A DNA stretch of 56,324 nucleotides from Thiobacillus sp. 65-1402 (GCF_001897685.1 NZ_MKUG01000171.1:1-56324), one strand, 5' to 3'; positions 9,619 through 20,914 are shown, counted from the stretch's first letter. The notes: a model not told the origin generated them from the sequence alone. Numbers and translations are program-made.

Positions 9619-11115
9619 TTACACGAGCAGGCCCTGACGGGCAAACAGCCACAATTGCTGGTGGGTCAGTTCGCCGACGGTTTCCGGCGCCAGCCCTGTC
9701 TCGGCCAGCGTGGTCTGCATGATGGCCACCAGTTCCTCGATCGTGTGGCTGCCATCCAGCAGGCCGAGCAATACCCGCCCCGACGGGTCCAGGTCCATCG
9801 CCACATGGCGCGCGCCGCTTACGATCCAGCCCGGCGACTTTGCCTGCCAGCGGGCCAGTGCATGCGCACAAGGGCGCCCCTCCAGCTCGGCGTCGACCGT
9901 CCCGGCCGACACCGTGGACATGACGCCATGCGTGATCACCAGCCGGAACAGCGCCTCGCGGAATCCGGCCTCGTCCACCTCCCCGCTGACGTCGAATTCG
10001 GCCAACACCTGCCTGGCGGCAGACAACAAGGCCGCGTAATCCAGCGCGCCGGGATAGGCGGCCGCCAGGGCCATGGCGGCCGCTTTCATCGCAGGCAGCG
10101 ACACCGGGAAAGTGTTGCCGGCCGGATTGACGAAGCGCTGCTCGGTGGCGGCGCCCAGATCGATTTCCTCGTCGCTCCGCACATCGGCATAAAACGCCAG
10201 CCGGCTCAGCGCCTCGGCCTGCGGTGGCTGCGCACAGGGGGCGTCGGCGCGCGCGATCACTGCGCGGCGAAAGCGGGTTGCCAGCGCCTCGTCGAGCGCC
10301 GCCTCGGCGTCGAGCCAGCGCCCGGCCATGCTTTCGGGAATCAGCCCCCAGCCATCTTCAAGCTCGACCACGGCACGACGCGGACCGGCTTCGCCGACAT
10401 AGCGCAGCCCGTGCGTATCGAGCTGCGCAGCGAATTCGGCAAACCGCATCGGCGCATTGAATTCGGCAAGGTACTCATGGAACAGGTAGGACGGCGCAGC
10501 CGACTTGAGATAGGCGATTTCCTTCAGCAACACCGGATCGCTCCACTCGGCTTCCAGTGCGTCCAGCACGCGCAGCGCCTGTTCGAATCGGGCAGGCGCG
10601 GGCAGGTCGGCCGCAGTGCGTTCGGTCAGCGCAGTGCGCAGGGGCTGCAGGGGATTCCAGCCGGCCTCGACATTGAAGCTGAGATAAGCGATGCCGTGCG
10701 GCGACAGATGGCGCCGGCACACCTCAAGCAGTGCCTGCTGCACCGCAGGCGGCACCCAGGAAAACACGCCGTGCGCGATGATGTAATCGAATTCGCCGAG
10801 ATCGTCCGGCAACGCGGCCAGATCGCCATGGATGATGCGGACGTTGGACAAACCGAGATGGCGGATGAAAGCCGCGCCCGCCTCTGCCTGCACGCGCGAC
10901 AGCTCCACCCCCACGCAGCGCGATTCGGGCCAGCGCCATGCCAGCGGAATCAGGTTGCCGCCGGAAGCGCAGCCGAGTTCGAGGATGCGCGCACGGCCAG
11001 GATCGGGCGCATCGAAACCGTGCAGCCGCGCCACCGCTGCCAGGAAATCCGGCTGGGTTTCCGGCAGCGGCAGGCTGTCGTAGGGGAGTTCGTCGTAGCT
11101 GGCGAGGGTATCCAT
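9619..11115 (-). CDS. class I SAM methyltransferase with C-terminal regulatory domain
   Basis: ARILELGCASGGNLIPLAWRWPES...HGVFSWVPPAVQQALL. Confidence 0.85.
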   Translation of the reverse strand: MDTLASYDELPYDSLPLPETQPDFLAAVARLHGFDAPDPGRARILELGCASGGNLIPLAWRWPESRCVGVELSRVQAEAGAAFIRHLGLSNVRIIHGDLAALPDDLGEFDYIIAHGVFSWVPPAVQQALLEVCRRHLSPHGIAYLSFNVEAGWNPLQPLRTALTERTAADLPAPARFEQALRVLDALEAEWSDPVLLKEIAYLKSAAPSYLFHEYLAEFNAPMRFAEFAAQLDTHGLRYVGEAGPRRAVVELEDGWGLIPESMAGRWLDAEAALDEALATRFRRAVIARADAPCAQPPQAEALSRLAFYADVRSDEEIDLGAATEQRFVNPAGNTFPVSLPAMKAAAMALAAAYPGALDYAALLSAARQVLAEFDVSGEVDEAGFREALFRLVITHGVMSTVSAGTVDAELEGRPCAHALARWQAKSPGWIVSGARHVAMDLDPSGRVLLGLLDGSHTIEELVAIMQTTLAETGLAPETVGELTHQQLWLFARQGLLV

Positions 11116-11143
11116 GGCGCGTGATCAGTATTCAGGGGCTAGG

Positions 11144-12141
11144 TGTGATGTTTCAATAGGTTGTTCACCCGGAAGGATCTGGGAAACTGGAGTTCTCGAA
11201 GCTTCAGTACTCTCAGAGGGCCAACCGGATGAACAGCCATAAGAATGCCAGAACCACTTATGAAGGGCGCAAATTGCTGATCGAGCGCATTGCTGCGATG
11301 GGATTGAAACCAGCCGCGTCGGCCGCCGGCATCAGCATGCGCACTGCTCGCAAGTGGTACGGTAGGTTCAAGCAATTCGGGCCGACCGGCCTGCTCGACC
11401 GCAGTTCCAGGCCTCACAAGACGCGCAGCACCGTCGATGCGGCGCTTTGCCGACGAATCGAACAGTTGCGTCGTGCGCGCATGCCGATGCGGACTATCGC
11501 CGCCATCGTGGGGCGCAGCGTGGCAACGATCAGCCGGGTACTGGCGCGGCAGGGGCTTTCCAGCCTCAAGGCGCTCGACCCTGCCTCGCCGGTGCTGCGC
11601 TATGAGCGCGACGCGCCCGGCGAACTTCTGCACATTGACACCAAGAAACTCGGCAGGATCGTGCGCCCCAGCCATCGCGTGACCGGCAACCGGCGCGACA
11701 GCGTCGATGGCGCGGGGTGGGAGTTCGCCCATGTAGCCATCGACGACCATTCCAGAGCAAGCTTTGTGCAGATGTACGCAGACGAGCGCAAGGATTCGGC
11801 GGTGGCGCATTACGCTGCCCTTGGCGTGAAGATCAAGCGCCTGCTGACCGACAACGGCAGCGCCTACCGCTCCCACCTGTTTGCCAGGACGTGCCAGGCC
11901 TTGGGGATCAAGCATACCTTCACGCGGCCCTATCGGCCGCAAACCAACGGCAAGGCCGAGCGTTTCATTCAAACCTGCCTGCGCGAATGGGCCTACGGTC
12001 GGGTCTGGAACAACAGTGCGGAACGCACTGCCTGGCTACCGGCATTCCTGGCTTACTACAACGCCAGAAGGCCTCACTCGGCTCTCGGCTACAAGCCTCC
12101 AGCTTCACGGCTCGCCGGGAACAACCTATTGCAACTCAACA
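11144..12141 (+). mobile_element. IS481-family insertion sequence
   Basis: Imperfect terminal inverted repeats TGTgatGTTtCAATAGGTTGTTC / rc TGTtgaGTTgCAATAGGTTGTTC; flanking GCTAGG on both sides (11138-11143 and 12142-12147) as probable 6-bp target duplication. Confidence 0.85.
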
Positions 12142-12146
12142 GCTAG
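11229..12146 (+). CDS. IS481 family transposase
   Basis: DDE catalytic core: GELLHIDTKKLGRI, VKIKRLLTDNGSAYRS, GIKHTFTRPYRPQTNGKAERFIQT. Confidence 0.93.
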   Translation: MNSHKNARTTYEGRKLLIERIAAMGLKPAASAAGISMRTARKWYGRFKQFGPTGLLDRSSRPHKTRSTVDAALCRRIEQLRRARMPMRTIAAIVGRSVATISRVLARQGLSSLKALDPASPVLRYERDAPGELLHIDTKKLGRIVRPSHRVTGNRRDSVDGAGWEFAHVAIDDHSRASFVQMYADERKDSAVAHYAALGVKIKRLLTDNGSAYRSHLFARTCQALGIKHTFTRPYRPQTNGKAERFIQTCLREWAYGRVWNNSAERTAWLPAFLAYYNARRPHSALGYKPPASRLAGNNLLQLNS

Positions 12147-12185
12147 GGCCCCGGAATCCTAGCCCCTGAATCCTGCCCCCTGCAA

Positions 12186-13613
<1,428 letters not shown>

Positions 13614-13688
13614 GGTGGTTTCCTGCGACGGCCTGTTGCGCTTGTGGCAACACCAATCGAGGCAGACGGACAGTGATCGCGAGATCAA

Positions 13689-13719
13689 TAAAAAACCCGC
13701 ATCGATTGGTGGAAGCGGG
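13689..13719 (-). terminator. intrinsic terminator downstream of host tRNA-Val unit
   Basis: Reverse strand: CCCGC...GCGGG followed by TTTTTT. Confidence 0.55.
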
Positions 13720-13755
13720 CGGCCTGGCTTGACAGCCAGACGGGAAATGTTCGGG

Positions 13756-13804
13756 TGGTGGGCAGTACAGGGTTTGAACCTGTGACCCCCGCCGTGTGAA
13801 GGCG
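13756..13804 (-). pseudogene. 3' half of host tRNA-Val(CAC), separated from its 5' half by the prophage (attL)
   Basis: rc CGCCTTCACACGGCGGGGGTCACAGGTTCAAACCCTGTACTGCCCACCA; joins with 51576-51615 to make a canonical 75-nt tRNA. Confidence 0.9.
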
Positions 13805-14005
13805 TGTGAACGGTCTGGAACGCCCGGAAACCAGCGCCGCTTCGTGTCCTGATGGGCTGGAAAGGGTGCCGCTGGTGTAGAAATTACACCGGGATTACAC
13901 AGGCGGGCCAGATCGCGCCGTGTTGCGTTGAAGGCTCACGGATGGGCCAAGGTATAGCCCGAAACGAAATAACGCAACAGCGGCAATCCTCGCGGCCCAG
14001 TTTCC

Positions 14006-14584
14006 CTAGAACGCGAACCCCACCCGCACCCGGGTCTCGATCCCGCCCGCATCGATCCCGACGCGCGCCTGGTTGACCTCCGCCCCCACCCGCACGACCC
14101 GGCTGAACACCGGCACGTCGCGCTCGATCCACACGCCCGCAGTCGAATCCGCCGGCGACCATGAAATGCCCGCGCCCCAGCGCTTGGGCGGCTCTGGCGG
14201 TGCTGCGGTGTCGACAGGGACATCGATGCCGCCGACGATCTGGCCGTCGGGGCTGCTGGCCAGGACGCGGCGCATGCCGTCGGGCTCGCGGATCAGGGTC
14301 ATGTCGACGGTGACCGGCGGGCAGGGCTTGCCGGCCTCGGCGATCGCATCGGGCTGCACGACGACCTGTGCGACGCGTTCGACCTTGGCCTTGCGCGGGA
14401 TCTGCTGCTTGGGCTTGGCCTTCGGATCCGGCCGGCGCTCGAGGATCACCGAGCCGTCGGCCTGGTGCTGCTCCGGCGCGGCGGTTTCCTGCACGGGCTT
14501 GGGCTGGCCAAACCACCAGCCCGCCGCGGCGGCGGCGAAGATGGCGATAGCGATCGCGGCGAGGGGCAATCTGCGCGGCATCAT
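14006..14584 (-). CDS. phage lysis-module membrane-anchored protein (spanin-like position; function unproven)
   Basis: N-terminal TM MMPRRLPLAAIAIAIFAAAAAGWWFG; adjacent to endolysin, 4-nt overlap. Confidence 0.6.
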   Translation of the reverse strand: MMPRRLPLAAIAIAIFAAAAAGWWFGQPKPVQETAAPEQHQADGSVILERRPDPKAKPKQQIPRKAKVERVAQVVVQPDAIAEAGKPCPPVTVDMTLIREPDGMRRVLASSPDGQIVGGIDVPVDTAAPPEPPKRWGAGISWSPADSTAGVWIERDVPVFSRVVRVGAEVNQARVGIDAGGIETRVRVGFAF

Positions 14585-15114
14585 GCCAGCGCCTCCATTG
14601 CGCGCTGGTAGTACGCCCGCCGGTCGGCCAGGCCGTTGTATCCGCCATTCACCCGCCGGGTGATCCTGCGGAACGCGTCGTCGTCCGCCGCGTCGGCGAG
14701 ATCGTTGAGATGGCGGCTGTGCCAGAACCATGCCGCCGAGCGGCATGCATCGACCACGCCCGCCAGCATCTCGGGGTGATCGAGCAGGCGTTCGTCGCCG
14801 TGCAGCGCGAGCGAGCAGGCGCGGTAATTGGCGCGCCCGGTGATCTGGATCAGGCCGCGGCCCTTGAATCGCACGCCGTCGCCGGGATGCACGTTGCCGA
14901 GGTCGGCCCGGCCCTCGTAGGCGCGGCCGGATGCGATCTCCTCGACGTAGCGCAGGCTGCCTGACTCGTGCGCGACTTGTGCCAGAAACGCCGCCTGGCG
15001 CGCGGGCGAGGTGATGGCGAACTCCGTCATGGCGTCATTGATCTGATCGATTAGCCGCTCTGGCCTGAATGCCCTGGGCATCACCGCCCTGATCTGATCG
15101 AGCGTGATGCGCAT
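14581..15114 (-). CDS. GH19-type endolysin
   Basis: AFLAQVAHESGSLRYVEEIASGRAYEGRADLGNVHPGDGVRFKGRGLIQITGRANY. Confidence 0.92.
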   Translation of the reverse strand: MRITLDQIRAVMPRAFRPERLIDQINDAMTEFAITSPARQAAFLAQVAHESGSLRYVEEIASGRAYEGRADLGNVHPGDGVRFKGRGLIQITGRANYRACSLALHGDERLLDHPEMLAGVVDACRSAAWFWHSRHLNDLADAADDDAFRRITRRVNGGYNGLADRRAYYQRAMEALA

Positions 15115-15115
15115 A

Positions 15116-15415
15116 TCAGCGCCCGAACATCCGCTGGATCAGCAGCTCCAGCCCGGAGTTGCCCAGGCTGGCCAGCATCGCAGCGATGCCGATCTGCGCA
15201 ATGAACGGCAGGCCCGGGAACAGCGCCAGCACCGACCCCGCCACCAGCGCGAGGCCTCCGGTGGTGATGCACCGCCCCAGCGCCTGCTTGAGCGTGATCG
15301 GCTCCTTGGTCTGCAGGATCTGCCCAATGGCGATCAGCATGCCGATGCCGGTGAAGACCAGCGCCTGGAAAATGTTGTCCCACCAGGTTGCTGCTGCTGC
15401 GATTTTTTCCTGCAT
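15116..15415 (-). CDS. phage holin (LydA/holin 3 family-like)
   Basis: 99 aa with hydrophobic segments, next to endolysin. Confidence 0.8.
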   Translation of the reverse strand: MQEKIAAAATWWDNIFQALVFTGIGMLIAIGQILQTKEPITLKQALGRCITTGGLALVAGSVLALFPGLPFIAQIGIAAMLASLGNSGLELLIQRMFGR

Positions 15416-15427
15416 GGTTTCCTCCGA

Positions 15428-16072
15428 TCAGGTGTAGTAGCTGTCTGTTTTCACGGCGTAGTAGGTGGTCGTCCCCCACGCCGCCAGCGTGTGCGCGACA
15501 TCGGCTCCGCCATAATTGATCTGCTGGCCGGATGGCGGATACACCTTGAGTGCGTTGGCCGTCTTGTTGAACACCGTGCAGCGTTCGCCCTGGGCGATGG
15601 CGGGCAACTTGACGCCGTCCGCCGTGCCCGCCGTGCTGCTTGTGACCTCGCACAGGCGCGCGGTGAGGGCGGTTGCTGTGCCGGCCGTTGAGCCAGCCGC
15701 AGCCACGCTTTCCTGCACGCTGTCAACCTGCGTTGCAACTGCATAAGCCGTCCACGCGGTGCCGTTGTAGAAATACTGCTTGTCCTCGTCGATCACGTGG
15801 ATCTGCCAGCCGTCGGCAGGCGCATAGAACGCCCACGCGCCATTGGTGTAGTGGGCGAGCTGCTTTTCCTTGCCGGCCCATGCGCCGGTCGCGGTCGCCC
15901 CCACCACCCATACGCCGCCCTCGGTCGGCGAGCCCGGCGGTGTGGATAGCGACAGGGTGACGACGCCTCCAACAGTCAGCGCCTCGATCATGCGCAGCGC
16001 TTCATTGTGGACAACCTCTTTTGCCTCCTGGGAGGCGGCCAGTTCGGGCAGGCCCGCACGCGGTGTAGTCAT
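15428..16072 (-). CDS. DUF2793-containing tail fibre/tip-associated protein
   Basis: GSPTEGGVWVVGATATGAWAGKEKQLAHYTNGAWAFYAPADGWQIHVIDEDKQYFYNGTAW. Confidence 0.8.
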   Translation of the reverse strand: MTTPRAGLPELAASQEAKEVVHNEALRMIEALTVGGVVTLSLSTPPGSPTEGGVWVVGATATGAWAGKEKQLAHYTNGAWAFYAPADGWQIHVIDEDKQYFYNGTAWTAYAVATQVDSVQESVAAAGSTAGTATALTARLCEVTSSTAGTADGVKLPAIAQGERCTVFNKTANALKVYPPSGQQINYGGADVAHTLAAWGTTTYYAVKTDSYYT

Positions 16073-16081
16073 TGATGCTCC

Positions 16082-19000
16082 TTAAACAGTGCCGGCCAGC
16101 GGGTAGCCACGTCCAACGCTCGCCGACAATTGATAGATCAACACCTTCATGCCGGGCTTCAGTCCGCCGAATAGCGCAGTCTGCTGGGCGGCGGTGATGG
16201 TGGCCGTGTGTGATGTCGCGGTGTAGGTAGCCAGCACCACGTCGGCGTCCGACAGCACATCGATCTCATACGCTTCAAAGTCCTCGGACAGCATCGCGTC
16301 GACGTTGTCGCGCCACAGCCCACCGATGCGCGTGCGTCGCAACCAGGTCAACGCAATGTCGCCGGAGCCGTTGCGGGTCGCCTTCAGGTGGCACGGCGAA
16401 TAGGGCTTGAGGGCCCGGCCGAGCGCTATGTACAGGCACGCTGTGATGTCTACGGGGTCCTCCCCGACCGACACCACCTTGTAGTCGAACGGCCGGCCGA
16501 TGTTTGCCAGCGGCATCGGCATGCGGTTCACGTTCTCGTCAAGCACGAGGAACCGCTCATTGCCCACATGTCCGTCGATCGCCCATTCGGTACCACGGCA
16601 CCCGCGCAGAAACACGCTCAACAGATACGAGCCGTCGCCCTGGAGCACGGCGTTCTGGTAGTGCACGACCTCGTCGCCGATCATCGCCGGGTTCGCGCCC
16701 GCCAGCATCTGGTCGAGCGTCACGCTCTCGAGCGTGCCTTGCGGCAGGCTCACGGCGATGTAGGTCTTGCGGTCGATGAGCCCACCCGAGACGCCGCCAC
16801 CGAACGGCCCATAGGCCGTGCCGAGGCGCGCGGGCGCGCGGCGTGTGGCCTCGGTTGTCCACGACGCGCCGCTGTCTGGCGAACGCAGAACGTCCGCCCC
16901 GCGCCAGCCGGAGTATCCCGTCAGCGGCGCAAGGAATCCCTCCGGGTTCTCCTCTGCGTCGCGCGCGAGCGGTGCCTCGAAGAACTCGTACACCGTGGCC
17001 ACGGGGCCCGGCATGGAGCGCGCGCCGCTGGCGGTACGCGCCCCGGCGAAGGTCGCGGTGTAGCGAACCACGTCGGGCAGGTGCGGGACTGCCTCGATCT
17101 TGATGAGCCCATTCGCCCCCCGGTCGACGCGCTCGATGCGGAACGGGGTCTCGACGCCGTCGAACGGAATCGGGATGGTGTCACCCGGCTCGTACTCGGC
17201 CAGCGTGCGGGTGACGTTGAAGGTGAATTTGTCGCGCTCCCCCCACATCAGGTATTGATGCCTGAACGCGATGCTGTTCGCTTCCTCGGGCGCCATCGCC
17301 ACAGGCAGGTCGACGTTCGCTTTCTGCGCGCTGCCGGACACGCCAGGCAGGCGGGAATACTGCAGCGCCTTGGCATAGTCCTGCTCGGGCGACGAATAGC
17401 TGACCGACACCTCGTTCGGCAGCTCCTTGTCCTGCGTCGTCTTGATCTCGTACCACGGCCGTGGCTTGCCGTTGGGCAGGCCGGCGCCGAAGTCGCGCCA
17501 ATCGAGCGGAACGAGGGTGCGTGTCTTCGAGGTTGTCCACGCATCCAGGCCGTCGAGCCATGTATCGCAGTCGGACAGCTGGCCGGCGGTGTGCCACGCG
17601 CTGCCGAACTCCTTGACGCAGCACAACGTCTCGACGATCTCGGCGTGCCAGAATCCGTACCAGTCCTGTGTCGCCGGATAGGCGCAGAACGTCCCGGCCA
17701 TCTCGCCGGTGGTGTTGTAGAGGTTCGACAGGTAGGTGTGGCACTTGCCCATCAGCGCCTCGCACGCGCTGTTCACCGGCGCCGAGATATTGCACATGCG
17801 GGTGTAGAGGGCGCCGCGCCAGATCATCGCCGCGAAGTGCGGCTCGTGGTAGTTGCCGAAAGCCGGCGTCGTCACCGAGTAGGCGTAGCCGCAGCACTCC
17901 CACAGCGTCGTGCCGTCCGCGACCTGTCCGCCGAGCGTGGTCGGCCACGTTGCGGGCTCCGTGGCGCCGCTGCTGCCGGTCTGCACGCAGCGGTACAGGT
18001 AGCCGTTCGCCACCGTCGGGCGGATCAGCGACGTGTCGCTGTTGAAGCTGCCGGTGTGATAGTCGGTCGTCGCCTCCCATGGCGCGATGGCCTCCGGGAT
18101 CTCCGTGATGACGTAGTTCGGCCAGCCGGGCCACAGGCCGTTGAGCCACTGGTAGAAGTCGCCCGCGAGCGTCTTGGCCGTTGCATTGCCCGTGCGCCGC
18201 GCCGCGTTGGCGATGGACTGCATCGGCCGGTACTGATAGCCGGCCCACATCGTGTTGGGGTCGGTCCATTGCCAGGTCCACGTATTGACGGCGCCATATT
18301 CTTCATTGTCGGCGCGATACCAGACATAGACCGGCATCATCGGGCCGCGCGCGCCGTAGTTGGTGGCGTACTCGTCGGCTGCGTCCAGCAGGAAATCCAG
18401 CATGCCCTGCATATAGGTGGGCTCGCTCGACCGTGCCCATGCGTCGGGGAACTGGTAGCCGCTCCCAGGCGGGCCGCGCCAGTCCGAAATCTGCCCGCCC
18501 ATCGTGATGACCGTGAAGGCCGTCACATAGGGCGTGTAGGGCATCGGGATCTCTGGGATCGGGCGCACCCGGCGAATCGTGAGCGTGTGTTCGGACGCCT
18601 CCCAATCGGAGATCCCGACGTTGCGAATGGTCTCGTTGACCGGGAATCCGGCATACCCGCTGCACGTCCAGGTGACCGAGCCGTCGGCGACGGTGTTGCC
18701 GATCACCAGCGGCCAGGCGGGCTCGGTCGCGCCCGAGGTTCCGTCGGTCGCCGTGTAGGCATAGCCGTTGTAGGTCGTGCTGGTGCGCCGGTTCCCTGCG
18801 CTGTAGGCGTGGCTGGCCTGCCACACGGCGGACACCAGCCCCTCGCCCGTGCTGATCGCGCCGTTGCTACCCTGTGAGACGTAGCGGCGGAACAGGTTGA
18901 TCGGAATATCGAGCGTCTGGAGTGCGCTGCCGCCCGTCAGGGTCAGCGGTGCATACCAGGTGTCGTCGGCGTCGAAGTTGATCGAGCGGCGCAGGAACAC

Positions 19001-20914
19001 CCAGACGCGGTTGACGGACGGCACCGAGCACCCGATTTCGACGCGGATATGCGTGTCCTGCGCCTTGCGTTCCTCGCCGCTGAGGCCGCGAATGATCTGG
19101 GCCTCGAACTGGCGCGACAGATCGGTGGCAGCCGGAATGAAGCCCGTGACGTTGCCGCTCAGGGGGTCGCGCCGCCAGTTCGCTGCGCTCATTCCCATGC
19201 GCTTCGAATAGGACGCCGTGCCGGTCAGGCTGAATGCGGTGGTGGTCGGCTGCGGACGGAACCAGGAGCGGCCGTCGTCGATGTCGCAAATCTGCTTCAG
19301 CGACTCGACCGCTGCTGCCCTGGCATCCAGCCAGCGCGACTCACCGGTGGCCAGGTACATCTCATCGAACGAAGCCACGGCCCACTCGGCAGCGTCAGGC
19401 GCGCACGAAATCTCGCCGTCGCGCAGCACGCGGCACACCGGGTCGACCTCGAACGGCTCATTGACATCGATCAGCGCGCCCGCGTTGTAGCTGTAGGCCA
19501 CCACGGCGTCCAGCGCCGCCGTTGGCCCCGGCAGGTACACCGTCGACGGCTGAATGCCGTCGGGCGATTTGCGCAGCTCGAACGGGTATTTTGTGACGGC
19601 GACCGCGTCGCCGACGATCTCGGCGTTCGGCAGATCGGAAATCGGGAACGATTCGGGGTTGAAGACCACGAACACCTGGTTCGCCAACTCGCTGTAGTAG
19701 CCCGGGCCGACCGGGATGGTGGCCTCGACGCCCCCCGTGACGGGTTCGAAGCGCAGCAACGTGTGCATCCGGTAGGACTGCGCCTCGATTGGGGCGCGCA
19801 CGTTGACCAGCCAGTGCGGCAGCCACAGCGTGGCGCCGTTCGGGATGGGGGCGCGATAGCAGACCTCCTCCAGGCCCTGCCACACCAGCAGCGCACGGTC
19901 AAGCCACGACTGTTTGCCGGTGATGCGGTAGGCGTGCGCACACGCCTGCAGCAGCAGCGTCATCCCCTCGGACGTTCCCGCCGATCCCGAGAACAGGCCG
20001 GCGCGGCCGAGCTCGCCGTGGTAGGCGTTGATGAGCAGGCCTTTTTCGTTCAGGAACACCCGGTCTTCATACTCCGGGCGGAACGCCGGCTGCGGGCGCT
20101 TCAGAAACTCGATCCTGCCGGCCGACTCGCGGATGTCGAACAGGTACGCGGTCTTGAGCGCGTCCAGAATATTCCGGCCAGCCGAAACGGAGTCGATGAT
20201 GTGCCCAAGCACGTTATCGGACAACTGCGAACAGTCGATGTCGGCGTCATCGAGTCCACACATGCGACAGACCCTGCCGATGATCTGGTGCAGCGGCGCC
20301 GGGCCGTCTGCGGCTTCGGTGATGCCGCCGTGGCCGTCCGCACATGCCTCCACCGTGACATGCGGCACCGTGTTCGAGAACGCCGATATGTCGACTTCGT
20401 TGAACACGATGTAGGCGCGGCCACGGAATGCGGGCGTCGAGGTCGAGCCCATGTATGCCTGCATCGTCGGGTCGGGCATCTGGTCGAAGGTGCCCGGATA
20501 GAACGCGATCTTGTCGGCGAGCTTGGCCGACTCCGCCTTCGTGTCATCGTCGCGCCAGTGCTCGGCGGAATACACCAGCACGGAGTTGAACCAGATGCGC
20601 TTGATCGCGCGGATCGGGCCCTTGCCGATCATCACCGCCCAGGTCTGGTAATGCCGCTCCGAATAGGATGTTTGCGTGATGGTCTCGCCGCCGCCGCCCT
20701 TGCCGACGTTCTGGCTCGTGGTGGTGGCCGTGACGACGATGCGCCGCGGGCCGAGCCACATCAGGATCGGGTTGACGCGCGCGGTGCCGGAAATGACCGG
20801 GATGGCCACACCCTCCTGCGTCTGGGGCAGGCCGTCCTGCCCCATCACCACGCCGCGCCGGTCGGATACGACGCGCTCGGTGGTGACGACCTTGCTGCTG
20901 CCGCCCCCTAACAT
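16082..20914 (-). CDS. tail tip / host-specificity protein (gpJ/GTA-like) with large internal insertion
   Basis: 1610-aa ORF after NlpC/P60 gene; KTTQDKELPNEVSVSYSSPEQDYAKALQYSR matches GTA/TIGR-type phage tail proteins; internal ~850 aa segment atypical. Confidence 0.85.
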   Translation of the reverse strand: MLGGGSSKVVTTERVVSDRRGVVMGQDGLPQTQEGVAIPVISGTARVNPILMWLGPRRIVVTATTTSQNVGKGGGGETITQTSYSERHYQTWAVMIGKGPIRAIKRIWFNSVLVYSAEHWRDDDTKAESAKLADKIAFYPGTFDQMPDPTMQAYMGSTSTPAFRGRAYIVFNEVDISAFSNTVPHVTVEACADGHGGITEAADGPAPLHQIIGRVCRMCGLDDADIDCSQLSDNVLGHIIDSVSAGRNILDALKTAYLFDIRESAGRIEFLKRPQPAFRPEYEDRVFLNEKGLLINAYHGELGRAGLFSGSAGTSEGMTLLLQACAHAYRITGKQSWLDRALLVWQGLEEVCYRAPIPNGATLWLPHWLVNVRAPIEAQSYRMHTLLRFEPVTGGVEATIPVGPGYYSELANQVFVVFNPESFPISDLPNAEIVGDAVAVTKYPFELRKSPDGIQPSTVYLPGPTAALDAVVAYSYNAGALIDVNEPFEVDPVCRVLRDGEISCAPDAAEWAVASFDEMYLATGESRWLDARAAAVESLKQICDIDDGRSWFRPQPTTTAFSLTGTASYSKRMGMSAANWRRDPLSGNVTGFIPAATDLSRQFEAQIIRGLSGEERKAQDTHIRVEIGCSVPSVNRVWVFLRRSINFDADDTWYAPLTLTGGSALQTLDIPINLFRRYVSQGSNGAISTGEGLVSAVWQASHAYSAGNRRTSTTYNGYAYTATDGTSGATEPAWPLVIGNTVADGSVTWTCSGYAGFPVNETIRNVGISDWEASEHTLTIRRVRPIPEIPMPYTPYVTAFTVITMGGQISDWRGPPGSGYQFPDAWARSSEPTYMQGMLDFLLDAADEYATNYGARGPMMPVYVWYRADNEEYGAVNTWTWQWTDPNTMWAGYQYRPMQSIANAARRTGNATAKTLAGDFYQWLNGLWPGWPNYVITEIPEAIAPWEATTDYHTGSFNSDTSLIRPTVANGYLYRCVQTGSSGATEPATWPTTLGGQVADGTTLWECCGYAYSVTTPAFGNYHEPHFAAMIWRGALYTRMCNISAPVNSACEALMGKCHTYLSNLYNTTGEMAGTFCAYPATQDWYGFWHAEIVETLCCVKEFGSAWHTAGQLSDCDTWLDGLDAWTTSKTRTLVPLDWRDFGAGLPNGKPRPWYEIKTTQDKELPNEVSVSYSSPEQDYAKALQYSRLPGVSGSAQKANVDLPVAMAPEEANSIAFRHQYLMWGERDKFTFNVTRTLAEYEPGDTIPIPFDGVETPFRIERVDRGANGLIKIEAVPHLPDVVRYTATFAGARTASGARSMPGPVATVYEFFEAPLARDAEENPEGFLAPLTGYSGWRGADVLRSPDSGASWTTEATRRAPARLGTAYGPFGGGVSGGLIDRKTYIAVSLPQGTLESVTLDQMLAGANPAMIGDEVVHYQNAVLQGDGSYLLSVFLRGCRGTEWAIDGHVGNERFLVLDENVNRMPMPLANIGRPFDYKVVSVGEDPVDITACLYIALGRALKPYSPCHLKATRNGSGDIALTWLRRTRIGGLWRDNVDAMLSEDFEAYEIDVLSDADVVLATYTATSHTATITAAQQTALFGGLKPGMKVLIYQLSASVGRGYPLAGTV

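Noticed and set aside
14006-14584. Calling this ORF an Rz/Rz1 spanin pair
   Set aside because: Position and N-terminal TM fit, but sequence gives no clear spanin signature and no nested Rz1 lipobox was recognised
16388-18877. 829-aa plus-strand ORF antisense to the tail-tip gene
   Set aside because: Arg/Val-rich shadow frame typical of high-GC DNA; no recognisable domain and fully overlapped by a convincing phage gene
19049-20911. 620-aa plus-strand ORF
   Set aside because: Shadow ORF of the tail-tip gene with low-complexity composition
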